Positions 35,359-43,833 of a stretch of 64,000 nucleotides of DNA are shown one piece after another. Source of the DNA: Mobilisporobacter senegalensis (GTDB lineage Bacteria > Bacillota > Clostridia > Lachnospirales > Lachnospiraceae). Made by a program: the position numbers and the translations under genes. Location: positions 186,001 to 250,000 of the forward strand of contig NZ_RJVG01000006.1 in the NCBI RefSeq assembly GCF_003752155.1, written 5' to 3'. The notes under the pieces were generated by a model that worked only from the letters and a program-made list of their open reading frames with translations, ran no database searches and was not told where the DNA came from. Each line of letters begins with the position of its first letter. Position 1 is the stretch's first letter.

Positions 35359-35397
35359 ATATCCATTAATTATCTAATGAATTAATGGATATTTTTA
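35359..35397 (+). terminator. Terminator after the VanZ-like gene
   Basis: A 13-bp perfect stem ATATCCATTAATT/AATTAATGGATAT (35359-35371 with 35380-35392) is followed by TTTTATTT. Confidence 0.85.
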
Positions 35398-35482
35398 TTT
35401 ATAATAAAAATATAAATGATAACCATAACTTTAAAGTGATTCAGAGTTGAACAGTGAAATTTGTGTTTGGGGAGGGGCGAAT

Positions 35483-37339
35483 TTGAATTATAAAAAGTTT
35501 TTCAGCATACTACTAATATTTATACTGGTTTTATCATCATTTTTCTCAACTGATCATATTTTCAGATCACAAGCGGCAACTATTAAAATAAATTATACTA
35601 CTTTAAATCTTGAAGTAGGGCAAACGAAATATTTAGCCATATCAGGAACCAAAAATAAAGTCAAATATTTATCTAATAATAAATCTGTGGCTACTGTTGG
35701 CCTGACTGGTGGTAAAATTACTGCCTGGGCTCCCGGTACTGCTACTCTTACCGCTTCTGTAAATGGCAAAAAATTAACTTGTAAAGTAACTGTAAAAAAT
35801 TCTATCCAACTGAATTACTCATCCCTGTCACTTAATATAGGTGATGTAAATTATCTGAAAATCTTAAATTCCAAAAGTCCCTTCAAGTTTGTATCAAATA
35901 ATAAATCTGTGGCTACTGTTGGTTTAACTGGAGGAAAAATTACCGCCTGGGCTCCTGGTAAAGCCACCCTCACTGCTACTGGAGCTGGAAAGAAACTAAT
36001 TTGCAATGTTACAGTAAAGGCACCAATTAAACTCAGTACAGAAACTTTATCACTTAATGTTGGTGAAGTAACTACACTTAAAGTTGCGGGAACTTACACT
36101 AATGTAAAATATGTATCCAGCAATAAATCTGCAGCTACCATTGGATTGACTGGAGGCAAAGTTACTGCCTGGGCTCCTGGTACAGCTTACCTGACTGCTT
36201 ATGTTGATAACACCAAATTAATATGTAAGGTAACGGTAGTACAGCAATCAGTGACAGTTCCCGGTGATTCAACACCATCATCTGGCAAAAAAGTAGTTGG
36301 TTATTATGCTGCCTGGTCCAGATATTCAGGATATACTCCTAACAAGATTGATGCGAGTAAACTTACCCATATTAACTATTCCTTTGCAAATATAGGAAGT
36401 GATAATAAGATTGCTTTAGGTTATCCGGATATAGACCCTGTAAATATGAAAGAATTAAACAGCCTAAAGACAAAATATCCTCACCTAAAAACATTAATTG
36501 CAGTTGGCGGCTGGTCATGGTCCGGACGTTTCTCTGATATAGCTCTTACGGAAGCCTCAAGAAATGCATTTGCAGACAGCTGCATTGCTTTTATGATAAA
36601 ATACGATTTTGATGGAATTGATATTGATTGGGAATATCCGGTGAGCGGCGGCTTAGCATCTAATATCAGAAGACCTGGTGATAAACAGAACTTTACGCTT
36701 CTTTTAAAAACCCTGCGGGAAAAACTAGATGCCAGAGGTAAAATTGATAAAAAAGATTATCTCCTTTCTTTCGCCGGTGCTGCAGGTTCATGGTACGTGA
36801 ATAATATTGAACTGGAGAAAGTCAGTAAATATGTAGATTATGCAAATCTTATGACTTACGATATTCATGGTACCTGGGAACAGTATACCGGTTTTAATGC
36901 TCCACTTTATGGTGATTATAAAACAAGTTCACCCCTTCATAAAACCAGTGTAGATTCTAGTGTTAATAGCTGGATCAATGCTAAATTTCCAAAAGAGAAA
37001 ATAATTATGGGCGTTCCATTCTATGGATACATTTATAAATCAGTAAATAACGCGAATAATGGTTTATATCAGCCTTTCTCTGGGGGAGCATCTATCACTT
37101 ATGGAAATATTGCTAAAACTTATTTAAACAATCCTGTTTACAAACGTTACTTTAATACAGAATCAAAGGTGCCTTATCTCTTTAATGGATCAACATTTAT
37201 TACTTATGAAGATGAGACATCTATGGAGCTAAAAGCCGCGTACATTAAGAATAACGATCTGGGCGGAGCGATGATCTGGGAAATAAGTCAGGATCCGGAT
37301 AAGATCTTACTTAATGCTTTATATGATAGTTTAAATTAA
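35483..37339 (+). CDS. Secreted GH18 chitinase-like enzyme with three Ig-like repeats
   Basis: A 618-residue protein from a TTG start at 35483, chosen because GGGGAGGGG lies five bases upstream and the resulting N-terminus is a clean signal peptide; upstream in-frame codons lie before this ribosome site. After the signal come three repeats of about 73 residues (each with VGLTGGK(I/V)TAWAPG) that resemble bacterial Ig-like BIG_2 domains. A GH18 barrel follows with LKTLIAVGGWSWSGRF and the catalytic FDGIDIDWEYP. It hydrolyses chitin or related beta-1,4-GlcNAc polymers, including peptidoglycan or spore-coat material in some relatives. It lies apart from the chitin cluster and carries no CBM. Confidence 0.92.
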   Translation: MNYKKFFSILLIFILVLSSFFSTDHIFRSQAATIKINYTTLNLEVGQTKYLAISGTKNKVKYLSNNKSVATVGLTGGKITAWAPGTATLTASVNGKKLTCKVTVKNSIQLNYSSLSLNIGDVNYLKILNSKSPFKFVSNNKSVATVGLTGGKITAWAPGKATLTATGAGKKLICNVTVKAPIKLSTETLSLNVGEVTTLKVAGTYTNVKYVSSNKSAATIGLTGGKVTAWAPGTAYLTAYVDNTKLICKVTVVQQSVTVPGDSTPSSGKKVVGYYAAWSRYSGYTPNKIDASKLTHINYSFANIGSDNKIALGYPDIDPVNMKELNSLKTKYPHLKTLIAVGGWSWSGRFSDIALTEASRNAFADSCIAFMIKYDFDGIDIDWEYPVSGGLASNIRRPGDKQNFTLLLKTLREKLDARGKIDKKDYLLSFAGAAGSWYVNNIELEKVSKYVDYANLMTYDIHGTWEQYTGFNAPLYGDYKTSSPLHKTSVDSSVNSWINAKFPKEKIIMGVPFYGYIYKSVNNANNGLYQPFSGGASITYGNIAKTYLNNPVYKRYFNTESKVPYLFNGSTFITYEDETSMELKAAYIKNNDLGGAMIWEISQDPDKILLNALYDSLN

Positions 37340-37398
37340 TAGGGATAATATCCAGGATATATCATTGTCTGCTTCCAGAATATATCAACTGACTTTAA

Positions 37399-37456
37399 AA
37401 GGGGTATTGCATACTCAACGTCTTAACTTAATGACACTGGGTTTGCAATACCCCTT
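37399..37456. terminator. Bidirectional terminator
   Basis: AAGGGGTATTGCA pairs with TGCAATACCCCTT (37399-37411 with 37444-37456) between the convergent chitinase and deacetylase genes. Confidence 0.8.
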
Positions 37457-37461
37457 AATTA

Positions 37462-38244
37462 TTATTTCTTAAATTGTCTTCCTTCATTATCCATATAATA
37501 ACTTCCTGTATAGACCAGTTCTGATACCGGTACAATTTCATAGCCTTTTTCTTTCAACCCAGTAATCATTGTATCAAGTGCATCCTTGGTATATTTGGCT
37601 CCATTATGGCAGAGAATAATCGAACCATTACTAAGATGTTTGTGGTTTATCACTGTATTAATGATAGAATCTACTCCGTAATCCTTCCAGTCCAGACTGT
37701 CAACATCCCATTGAATTGTATCATATCCAGACTCTCTGGCAGCACGGATCACTGTATTATTATAATCTCCATAAGGTGGTCTAAACAAATTCATTTCTTT
37801 ACCAGTTAACTTTTTCACTTTTTCATGAGGTTTCATAAGTTCTTCTATACATTCCTCTTTACTTAACTGGGACATATGCTTATGTTTCTCACTATGATTT
37901 CCTAGATCATGGCCAGCATCTGCTATCGCCTTTACATCTTCCGGATACTTTTCAATCCAGCCACCTGTCATAAAGAAGGTTGCTTTTATATCGTGTTTTT
38001 TTAGTATATCCAGTATTGTTGCGGTGTCATCATTTCCCCATGCTGCATCAAAGGTAAGTGACACTTTCTTATCCGTTCTGTTTACGCAATAAATGGGAAG
38101 TTCTTTCCCACTGCTTGAATTACTTACCGTTATTTCTTTCGGTACTAAATAGATGCCTGCTGCTATAAGGAGGAACGTTGATAATACAACAATACCTGTC
38201 TTGATAAACTTTGCTAATTTTGCTTTTTCTTCTTCTATATTCAT
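37462..38244 (-). CDS. Membrane-anchored polysaccharide deacetylase, PdaB-like
   Basis: A 260-residue CE4 (NodB) protein with an N-terminal anchor (IVVLSTFLLIAAGIYLV) and the extracytoplasmic NodB domain. Motifs are SLTFDAAWGNDDT, DLGNHSEKHKHMSQL (the metal His pair) and LFRPPYGDYN. The DAAWG form, with Ala in place of the usual second Asp, is characteristic of PdaB-type sporulation proteins, which affect spore cortex integrity. The ATG at 38244 has GAGG six bases upstream; a TTG four codons earlier is a weaker choice. It lies between two polysaccharide-related loci but on its own transcript. Confidence 0.88.
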   Translation of the reverse strand: MNIEEEKAKLAKFIKTGIVVLSTFLLIAAGIYLVPKEITVSNSSSGKELPIYCVNRTDKKVSLTFDAAWGNDDTATILDILKKHDIKATFFMTGGWIEKYPEDVKAIADAGHDLGNHSEKHKHMSQLSKEECIEELMKPHEKVKKLTGKEMNLFRPPYGDYNNTVIRAARESGYDTIQWDVDSLDWKDYGVDSIINTVINHKHLSNGSIILCHNGAKYTKDALDTMITGLKEKGYEIVPVSELVYTGSYYMDNEGRQFKK

Positions 38245-38374
38245 AGATTGCCTCAAATAAATAAAGTAATTAATATATTTATATTAGAATATATGTTTAT
38301 CTATTCATACCTTATGCTTTTAGAATTAAATTACTAATCTGCTTCACTAGATCCCAAATGCATCAAGAATAGCA

Positions 38375-38404
38375 AAGAAAGTACGGTCTTAGACGCACTT
38401 TCTT
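38375..38404. terminator. Orphan hairpin upstream of the AraC-type gene
   Basis: AAGAAAGT and ACTTTCTT close a stem (38375-38382 with 38397-38404) with further inner pairing, in the divergent gap between the deacetylase and AraC-type genes. No gene ends here, so it may be a leader or relic structure. Confidence 0.45.
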
Positions 38405-38517
38405 AATTACCATACCTTATTCCTTATATTTAATATTAATTACAATTATCGCAAAAATTATCAAGAATTAATTTCAAATTAAGTATATAATTAGCATATC
38501 TTTTTGAAAGGCGGTGA

Positions 38518-38913
38518 ATGTATATGGAGTACTACTCAAAAGTGTGTGATACTCTTGAGTATATTGGAGAAAATTTGGATGATAAGATCAGCCTTGATGA
38601 TCTTGCTCAAAAGGCTCATTTGTCAAAATATTATTATCATAGGCTCTTTCACAAAATAGTAGGCGAATCTGTCACCAAATATATAAACAAGCTGCGGATG
38701 GAAAAAGCCTCGGAAGAACTTATCCAGACCAGTCAGCCCATTATTAATATTGCCCTGAAATATCAGTATGGTTCTCAGGAAGCATTTTCAAGAGCTTTTA
38801 GGAGGATTTATGGCTTGACACCAGGGAAATACCGGAAGATGTATTCAGGCAGCAAATCCAATAATGTTAATATTGTCATTCGTTTCAATAAAGTCCTGGA
38901 TATTGCCGCTTAA
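38518..38913 (+). CDS. AraC-family DNA-binding domain protein (no sensor domain)
   Basis: A 131-residue protein made up almost only of the double helix-turn-helix of AraC regulators ([20 protein letters not shown], then [20 protein letters not shown] and [14 protein letters not shown]). There is no N-terminal ligand domain. Two ATGs lie six bases apart; the second (38524) is better spaced from GGCGG. It ends 19 bases before a ClpP-type protease gene in the same direction, so the pair may be one operon. DNA-binding-only AraC proteins include MarA/SoxS-type regulators controlled by their own abundance, and proteolysis by the neighbour is conceivable. Confidence 0.85.
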   Translation: MYMEYYSKVCDTLEYIGENLDDKISLDDLAQKAHLSKYYYHRLFHKIVGESVTKYINKLRMEKASEELIQTSQPIINIALKYQYGSQEAFSRAFRRIYGLTPGKYRKMYSGSKSNNVNIVIRFNKVLDIAA

Positions 38914-38932
38914 ACAGCGCATGGAGGTTAAT

Positions 38933-39517
38933 ATGAGTAATTTTGTACCAATGGTAATTGAACAGACATCCCAAGGAGAACGCTCTTATGATATTTTTTC
39001 AAGATTATTAAATGACAGAATAATAATGCTTAATGGGATAGTAACGAATGAATCTGCAAGTCTGATCATAGCTCAAATGCTTTTTCTGGAATCTGCTGAC
39101 TGGAATAAAGATATTCATTTCTATATTAATAGCCCCGGCGGCTCCGTAACAGACGGATTTGCCATTATGGATACAATGAATTATATCAAATGTGATGTTT
39201 CCACCATTAGTGTAGGCCAGTCGGGAAGTGCAGCCTCATTGTTGCTGGCATCAGGGACGAAAGGCAAACGTTTTGCCCTGAAAAATAGTGAAGTGCTGAT
39301 TCATCAGCCGTCAATATCCGGAGGTCTTCAAGGTCAAACCACAGATATTAAGATTCATAGTGACTGGCTTGAAAAGACAAAAGGAAAACTGCATGAAATA
39401 TATAGTAGTCTTACAGGACAACACATCGATAAGATAAAAGAAGATATGGAAAGAGATTACTATATGACAGCTGAACAAGCCAAAAATTATGGATTAATTG
39501 ATAAAATCCTATTTTAA
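38933..39517 (+). CDS. clpP: ClpP-family serine protease (paralogue outside the clpPX locus)
   Basis: With the ATG at 38933 (GGAGG upstream; earlier in-frame ATGs lie inside the AraC gene) the protein has 194 residues, the length of a mature ClpP. Catalytic elements are present: [20 protein letters not shown] with the nucleophile Ser at about 99, EVLIHQP with His about 124, and the Asp region [15 protein letters not shown]. The nucleophile segment differs from the usual GQAASMGA. No clpX or other ATPase gene is adjacent. The close link to an AraC-type regulator is unusual. It probably degrades proteins together with a Clp ATPase encoded elsewhere. Confidence 0.9.
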   Translation: MSNFVPMVIEQTSQGERSYDIFSRLLNDRIIMLNGIVTNESASLIIAQMLFLESADWNKDIHFYINSPGGSVTDGFAIMDTMNYIKCDVSTISVGQSGSAASLLLASGTKGKRFALKNSEVLIHQPSISGGLQGQTTDIKIHSDWLEKTKGKLHEIYSSLTGQHIDKIKEDMERDYYMTAEQAKNYGLIDKILF

Positions 39518-39593
39518 ACCAAAAGACACTTCTACCTATATTTATAGATAGTAGTGCCTTTTCTTATATATTTAATATTATATCTTCAATAAA

Positions 39594-40562
39594 TTAATTT
39601 ATAATATCTTTTATTGCCTCAGCAGGAATCGTAAATTCTACCATTCCCATATATCCCGGTGCTACTTCATATTTATCAAATACAATTACCAATTCTTCAT
39701 TTTTATTAAAATAGAAATTCTGATCAACCTTAATTTCTTCAAAATTCCATTCTTTTGTCTCTTCATTTTCAAAGAAATAAGTGATAGATTCATCTGCTGC
39801 CATCTGCTCTCTCATCTGTTTTTTAATGTTTTCACTGATTACCTTGATATAGTCTGTATTTTCTTTAAATACATCTTTTAAAGTAAAAATATTGCCTGAT
39901 TGTTTATCAATGTGATAGAATTTTGAGAAACTGTTAGATCCGCCCATTGCAACCACAGTATCGATTCGCAGGGTAAAAATTTTATCATTATCAGTGATCA
40001 CCTGATAGGAGGTATCCACAGCGTAATGCCCTTCCCCTTCACTTGCTTCCATATCTGTCTCATATTGTTCAATCAGCATATTAGTGTAGTCTTCCACCGA
40101 TTTGTTTACTTCTTCTGCTGCTTTCTTGATATTCTCATCTTTATCATCAGTCTCTATTTTAGGGACTTCAATATTGGCTTCAAAATCCTTTGTCTTATCC
40201 TTATAAGTTCTAAAAGTCACAACATTTGTAATAGCACCAATAATAGGGATATTCTTCATGGCATGTGCAATGGATTGATTTGAATTTGCTAAAATCACTA
40301 TTGCCAACAATGCTGCTGCAGCTGTAATTATCCCAGATTTCATAACTTGAATTGTATTTTTTTTCATATTATCCTTTTTCCCTTTCATAATAGATTCTTC
40401 CACTTTATTTTTTAATGCTGCCGGTATGATTATGTCATTATATTCCTTCTTCATATCATTCATATATTTAAGATCATCCATTTCCTTTGCATCTTTAAAA
40501 GATTTTACTTCTTTTATCTGCTCCATATCCTTTATGTAATTAGATTGGGTCTTTTTTTTCAT
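39594..40562 (-). CDS. RsiV-like anti-sigma factor (DUF3298/DUF4163)
   Basis: A 322-residue membrane protein. A cytoplasmic N-terminal segment of about 73 residues precedes a single span (residues about 74-93, GIITAAAALLAIVILA). An extracytoplasmic DUF4163/DUF3298 region follows (VDTSYQVITDNDKIFTLRID, FYHIDKQSGNIFTLKDVF, VFDKYEVAPGYMGMVEFTIP). This is the layout of RsiV, which holds an ECF sigma factor at the membrane and, in Bacillus, directly binds lysozyme before proteolytic release. It starts one base after the TGA of the sigma gene, so the pair is coupled. Lysozyme sensing in this organism is inference. Confidence 0.85.
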   Translation of the reverse strand: MKKKTQSNYIKDMEQIKEVKSFKDAKEMDDLKYMNDMKKEYNDIIIPAALKNKVEESIMKGKKDNMKKNTIQVMKSGIITAAAALLAIVILANSNQSIAHAMKNIPIIGAITNVVTFRTYKDKTKDFEANIEVPKIETDDKDENIKKAAEEVNKSVEDYTNMLIEQYETDMEASEGEGHYAVDTSYQVITDNDKIFTLRIDTVVAMGGSNSFSKFYHIDKQSGNIFTLKDVFKENTDYIKVISENIKKQMREQMAADESITYFFENEETKEWNFEEIKVDQNFYFNKNEELVIVFDKYEVAPGYMGMVEFTIPAEAIKDIIN

Positions 40563-40563
40563 T

Positions 40564-41070
40564 TCACCACACCTTTCCTATCTCTGAAGATTCAAAATCT
40601 TCCATATTACTCTTTAATTTTTTTAAAGATCGATACAACTTTGTCTTAACTGTATTTAAATTATCTCCTGTGATCCTGGCAATATCCTCTAATTTTTCCT
40701 CCTCAAAAAAACGCAGAATAATAATTGTCCTGTCATCTTCCTCCAAATTATTCAGTAAATCCATCATATCGAAATTCATATAAGTATCTTCATAGGATTT
40801 TTCTTCCCCCATGATTCCCACAATCTCCTTTTTATTTTTTCGTATATAATCAAGAGCTGTATTGATAACGATACGATAAATCCATGTAGAAATATACTCT
40901 TCTTTCTTTAATGAAGCATGTTCCTTCATGGCCTTATAGGCACTTTCCTGAACAATATCCATGGCATCACTTTCATTTTTTACATAAGAGTATGCCAGGC
41001 GGTAATAGTTCTGATAATTAGATAAGAACTTTTGCTCCACTTTTTTTCTCATTCCTACCAAGTATTTCAT
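40564..41070 (-). CDS. ECF RNA polymerase sigma factor, SigV-like
   Basis: A sigma-70 family ECF factor of about 168 residues with region 2 (YRLAYSYVKNESDAMDIVQE) and region 4 (DDRTIIILRFFEEEKLEDIA, then LNTVKTKLYRSLKKLK). It forms a coupled pair with the RsiV-like anti-sigma downstream. Its start is uncertain: AAAGGAG abuts the first ATG at 41070, a TTG three codons in (41061) sits nine bases from that site, and another ATG follows. Likely target genes act on cell-wall modification; none of the windowed genes shows a clear ECF promoter. Confidence 0.9.
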   Translation of the reverse strand: MKYLVGMRKKVEQKFLSNYQNYYRLAYSYVKNESDAMDIVQESAYKAMKEHASLKKEEYISTWIYRIVINTALDYIRKNKKEIVGIMGEEKSYEDTYMNFDMMDLLNNLEEDDRTIIILRFFEEEKLEDIARITGDNLNTVKTKLYRSLKKLKSNMEDFESSEIGKVW

Positions 41071-41140
41071 CTCCTTTCCGTTCTATATCTATTAGACGTA
41101 TGAGTTTCCCAAATAGTTTCAAAATTGCATAAAAAAATAA

Positions 41141-41169
41141 CAGATAACTTTCCATTATCATGTTATCTG
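41141..41169 (-). terminator. Terminator of the YccF-like gene
   Basis: GCAGATAAC and GTTATCTG form the stem (41141-41148 with 41162-41169). On the minus strand it runs into TTATTTTTTTATG. It lies about 70 bases after the stop at 41242. Confidence 0.85.
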
Positions 41170-41241
41170 CATTTTCTCATCAAATTAAACCTAAATTTTT
41201 TGATTTTTCGTTCGGTCATCTATAAGATTTTAACATCCTTA

Positions 41242-41604
41242 TTAATTTACTATCGTTGAACCAAATGGCATTAAAGCTAATTTTGCGATTTTAAAGCATT
41301 GCATTCCAAATGGAATACCGATGATTGTAATACAAAAAATCATCCCAATAAGAGCTGCTTCTATGGCTAATGGAATTCCAGTAATGATGATCCATAGTAT
41401 ATTAAGTAATAAAGAACCTGCCCCGCCCCCATATCTTACTTCTTTTCCAAATGGGAAAAAAGCTAAACTTGCAAATTTGAAGCACTGCATTCCTATGGGA
41501 ATTCCAATAATGGTAATACACCATAATACTCCGGCTAATAACCAGCTAAGCCCCATAACAAAACCACCAAAGATAAACCATATTAGATTTCCTAAACATC
41601 CCAT
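41242..41604 (-). CDS. YccF domain-containing membrane protein
   Basis: A 120-residue protein built from two related halves, each with a hydrophobic segment followed by CITIIGIPxGMQCFKxAxLAxxPFG, the YccF signature. Two to four membrane spans are likely. Function is unknown. AGGAGGATAAAT precedes the ATG. It lies on its own between the sigma operon and the nag genes, with an inverted repeat in its leader (41643-41699). Confidence 0.92.
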   Translation of the reverse strand: MGCLGNLIWFIFGGFVMGLSWLLAGVLWCITIIGIPIGMQCFKFASLAFFPFGKEVRYGGGAGSLLLNILWIIITGIPLAIEAALIGMIFCITIIGIPFGMQCFKIAKLALMPFGSTIVN

Positions 41605-41642
41605 ATTTATCCTCCTTACACCACTACCATTTATATATAGGT

Positions 41643-41699
41643 AATTGCAAAACTATTAAGTTTTCTGAATTTGTAAGATAATTTTAGAGTTTTGCAATT
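41643..41699 (-). repeat. Inverted repeat in the leader of the YccF-like gene
   Basis: AATTGCAAAACT and AGTTTTGCAATT (41643-41654 with 41688-41699) form a perfect 12-bp stem separated by 33 bases, upstream of the ATG at 41604. It is similar in core (TTGCAA) to several terminators of this window. Confidence 0.6.
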
Positions 41700-41768
41700 G
41701 TCTACTACCATTTATATTATATACAGTATATCAGAAAATCTCCTTTTCGAAAACAGAATAAAATCAGA

Positions 41769-41796
41769 GGCGGAGATTAACTCATTAACCTCCGCC
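41769..41796 (-). terminator. Terminator of the nagBA genes
   Basis: GGCGGAGGTTAA pairs with TTAATCTCCGCC (one G-T wobble) around a four-base loop on the minus strand, then a T-rich run. It lies eight bases after the nagA stop and marks the end of the chitin cluster. Confidence 0.85.
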
Positions 41797-41803
41797 CTTA
41801 ATT

Positions 41804-42922
41804 TTATATTTCTTTTCCTTTAAGGATAACTGATTTAATATCTAAATTCTTATCCAATAATACGATATTTGCAATCTTGCCAGATGTAATACTGCCATAT
41901 TTATCATCGATGCCAATAGCTTTCGCTGAATTCACAGCTGCACATTTTACTGCAGTTTCCAATGGTATTTCCATATTCCTCACAACATTTCTTAAACAGT
42001 CCATAAGATTTGTAGCAGAACCTGCAATTGCGCCGTCTATTACTAAAGTTGCCTTATTTGCTACTACTTTCACTGCCTGACCACCTAATGAATATTCTCC
42101 ATCCGGCATTCCTGTAGCCATCATACTATCACTAATTAATATGATTCTGTCATCACCAAACATTTTAAATGTAGTGCGAACTACACTTGGATGAATATGA
42201 ATTCCATCACAGATCAGTTCAACATTACAGTCAGGCATGTCACAGGCAGCTCCAATAACACCCGGTTCTCTATGAGAGAATGGTGGCATTGCATTATATA
42301 GATGAGTTATATGACTGGCACCTTTCTCTAATGCTTCATGAGCAGTATCATAATCTGCTGTTGTATGGGCCAGGGACAGGATAACTTCATCTTTTAATTC
42401 AGAGATGAACTCCATTGCTCCTTCTTCTTCTGGTGCAATAGCAACGAGTTTTATTAAATTTCCTGATTTTTCTTGCATTTTACGATACATGTCAATATCC
42501 GGTTTACGAATAAATGCTGCATTTTGAGCACCTTTCTTTTTCACTGATAGATAAGGACCTTCCATGTTAATACCGCATAAAATTGCACCATCCTCATTTT
42601 CATAATTGGACGCAGCTTCAGCAATCTTCATTAATCTTTCTTCTTCTAAAGTCATGGTAGCAGGGCAAATGGTCGTTACACCATTCTTTGCCTGATATTT
42701 TGCCATACTTTCTATTGCTTCATGGCTTCCATCACAGAAATCATAGCCTACGCAGCCGTGAAAATGTATATCTGTAAGTCCCGGTATAGCATAAAGACCA
42801 GTTCCATCAATCACTTTATCATCCGGTGCATTTTGATCCACGATGAGATCCTCTTTGATATAAATATCCTTAACCTCAAAAACATTATTTTCATTAAATA
42901 CATTGGCATTTTTAATAATCAT
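41804..42922 (-). CDS. nagA: N-acetylglucosamine-6-phosphate deacetylase
   Basis: A 372-residue amidohydrolase-fold deacetylase that turns GlcNAc-6-P into glucosamine-6-P and acetate. Motifs seen: the HxH metal pair in GLTDIHFHGCVGYDF, GINMEGPYL, LAHTTADYD, ITHLYNAMPPFSHREPG and the catalytic Asp in ILISDSMMATGMPDG. The ATG at 42922 is preferred (AGAGGTG upstream) over an upstream in-frame start at 42943. It follows nagB by about 80 bases and is the last gene of the minus-strand chitin cluster. Confidence 0.95.
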   Translation of the reverse strand: MIIKNANVFNENNVFEVKDIYIKEDLIVDQNAPDDKVIDGTGLYAIPGLTDIHFHGCVGYDFCDGSHEAIESMAKYQAKNGVTTICPATMTLEEERLMKIAEAASNYENEDGAILCGINMEGPYLSVKKKGAQNAAFIRKPDIDMYRKMQEKSGNLIKLVAIAPEEEGAMEFISELKDEVILSLAHTTADYDTAHEALEKGASHITHLYNAMPPFSHREPGVIGAACDMPDCNVELICDGIHIHPSVVRTTFKMFGDDRIILISDSMMATGMPDGEYSLGGQAVKVVANKATLVIDGAIAGSATNLMDCLRNVVRNMEIPLETAVKCAAVNSAKAIGIDDKYGSITSGKIANIVLLDKNLDIKSVILKGKEI

Positions 42923-43003
42923 ATTGCACACCTCTCTTTCCATATATACTATCGGGCGTTTATGAAACTATTCATACGAATCATTCAGAAAGTGCTTCAA
43001 CTC

Positions 43004-43738
43004 TTAAATAAAGTCTACCTTAGATAAAGCCGCCTCATCACAAATGATTGTTACATCATTGTGCATTTGTAAAATAGAAGCAGGCACCTGAGGTGTCACT
43101 GGTCCAAAGAAAGCCTCTTTTACAATTTCTGCTTTCTCTTCACCACTTATTATAACAACAATTTTTCTTGCCTGCATAATATTTTTAATACCCATAGTAT
43201 AAGCATATCTTGGTACATCATCAGGGTTCTCAAACAATCTGGAATTTGCTTCAATTGTACTTTCTGCCAGTTCAACAAGATGGGTTTCTTTTTCGAACGC
43301 CTGCCCAGGTTCATTAAAACCAATGTGTCCATTATGTCCTAAGCCTAATAACTGTAAATCAACACCACCAAGTGATTGAATTACTTTATTATATCTATCG
43401 CATTCTGCAGCGCTGTCTTTTGCTGTACCATCCGGTATATAAGTATTATCCAAATTAATATTTACATGTTTGAATAAATTATGATTCATGAAATAATAAT
43501 AACTTTGATCATTATCTCTTGATAATCCTTTATATTCATCAAGATTTACTGATTTCACTTCTGCAAAATCCAAATCTCCTTTTTCATACCATTCGATCAA
43601 TTGTTGATAAGTTCCAATCGGTGAAGAACCTGTTGCTAATCCAAGAACACAACCTGGTTTCATAATAATCTGTGCTGATATAATATTAGCAGCTTTTCTG
43701 CTCATATCCTTATAGTCTTTTGCCTTAAAAATCTTCAT
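43004..43738 (-). CDS. nagB: Glucosamine-6-phosphate deaminase
   Basis: A 244-residue deaminase/isomerase that makes fructose-6-P and ammonia from glucosamine-6-P. Key motifs: GLATGSSPIGTYQQL, VNLDEYKGL with the catalytic Asp, and LLGLGHNGHIGFNEPG with the ring-opening His. It starts the nagB-nagA pair with its own promoter (43773-43801) and joins the chitin pathway to glycolysis. Confidence 0.96.
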   Translation of the reverse strand: MKIFKAKDYKDMSRKAANIISAQIIMKPGCVLGLATGSSPIGTYQQLIEWYEKGDLDFAEVKSVNLDEYKGLSRDNDQSYYYFMNHNLFKHVNINLDNTYIPDGTAKDSAAECDRYNKVIQSLGGVDLQLLGLGHNGHIGFNEPGQAFEKETHLVELAESTIEANSRLFENPDDVPRYAYTMGIKNIMQARKIVVIISGEEKAEIVKEAFFGPVTPQVPASILQMHNDVTIICDEAALSKVDFI

Positions 43739-43772
43739 TTCATTTCATCCTCTCAGTTTTATCTAATTACAT

Positions 43773-43801
43773 ACTATACCATTTTGTTGCAATATACGCA
43801 A
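43773..43801 (-). promoter_or_regulatory. nagBA promoter
   Basis: On the minus strand TTGCGT (43801-43796), a 17-base spacer and TATAGT (43778-43773) form a good housekeeping-type promoter 35 bases before the nagB ATG. TTGCAACAA within the spacer could be an operator half-site, but no partner was found. Confidence 0.6.
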
Positions 43802-43833
43802 GGTTTGTTTCTTATTATGAACATTTGTACCAC

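Noticed and set aside
41321-41644. A 107-residue plus-strand frame over the YccF-like gene
   Set aside because: Antisense shadow of a well-conserved family gene.
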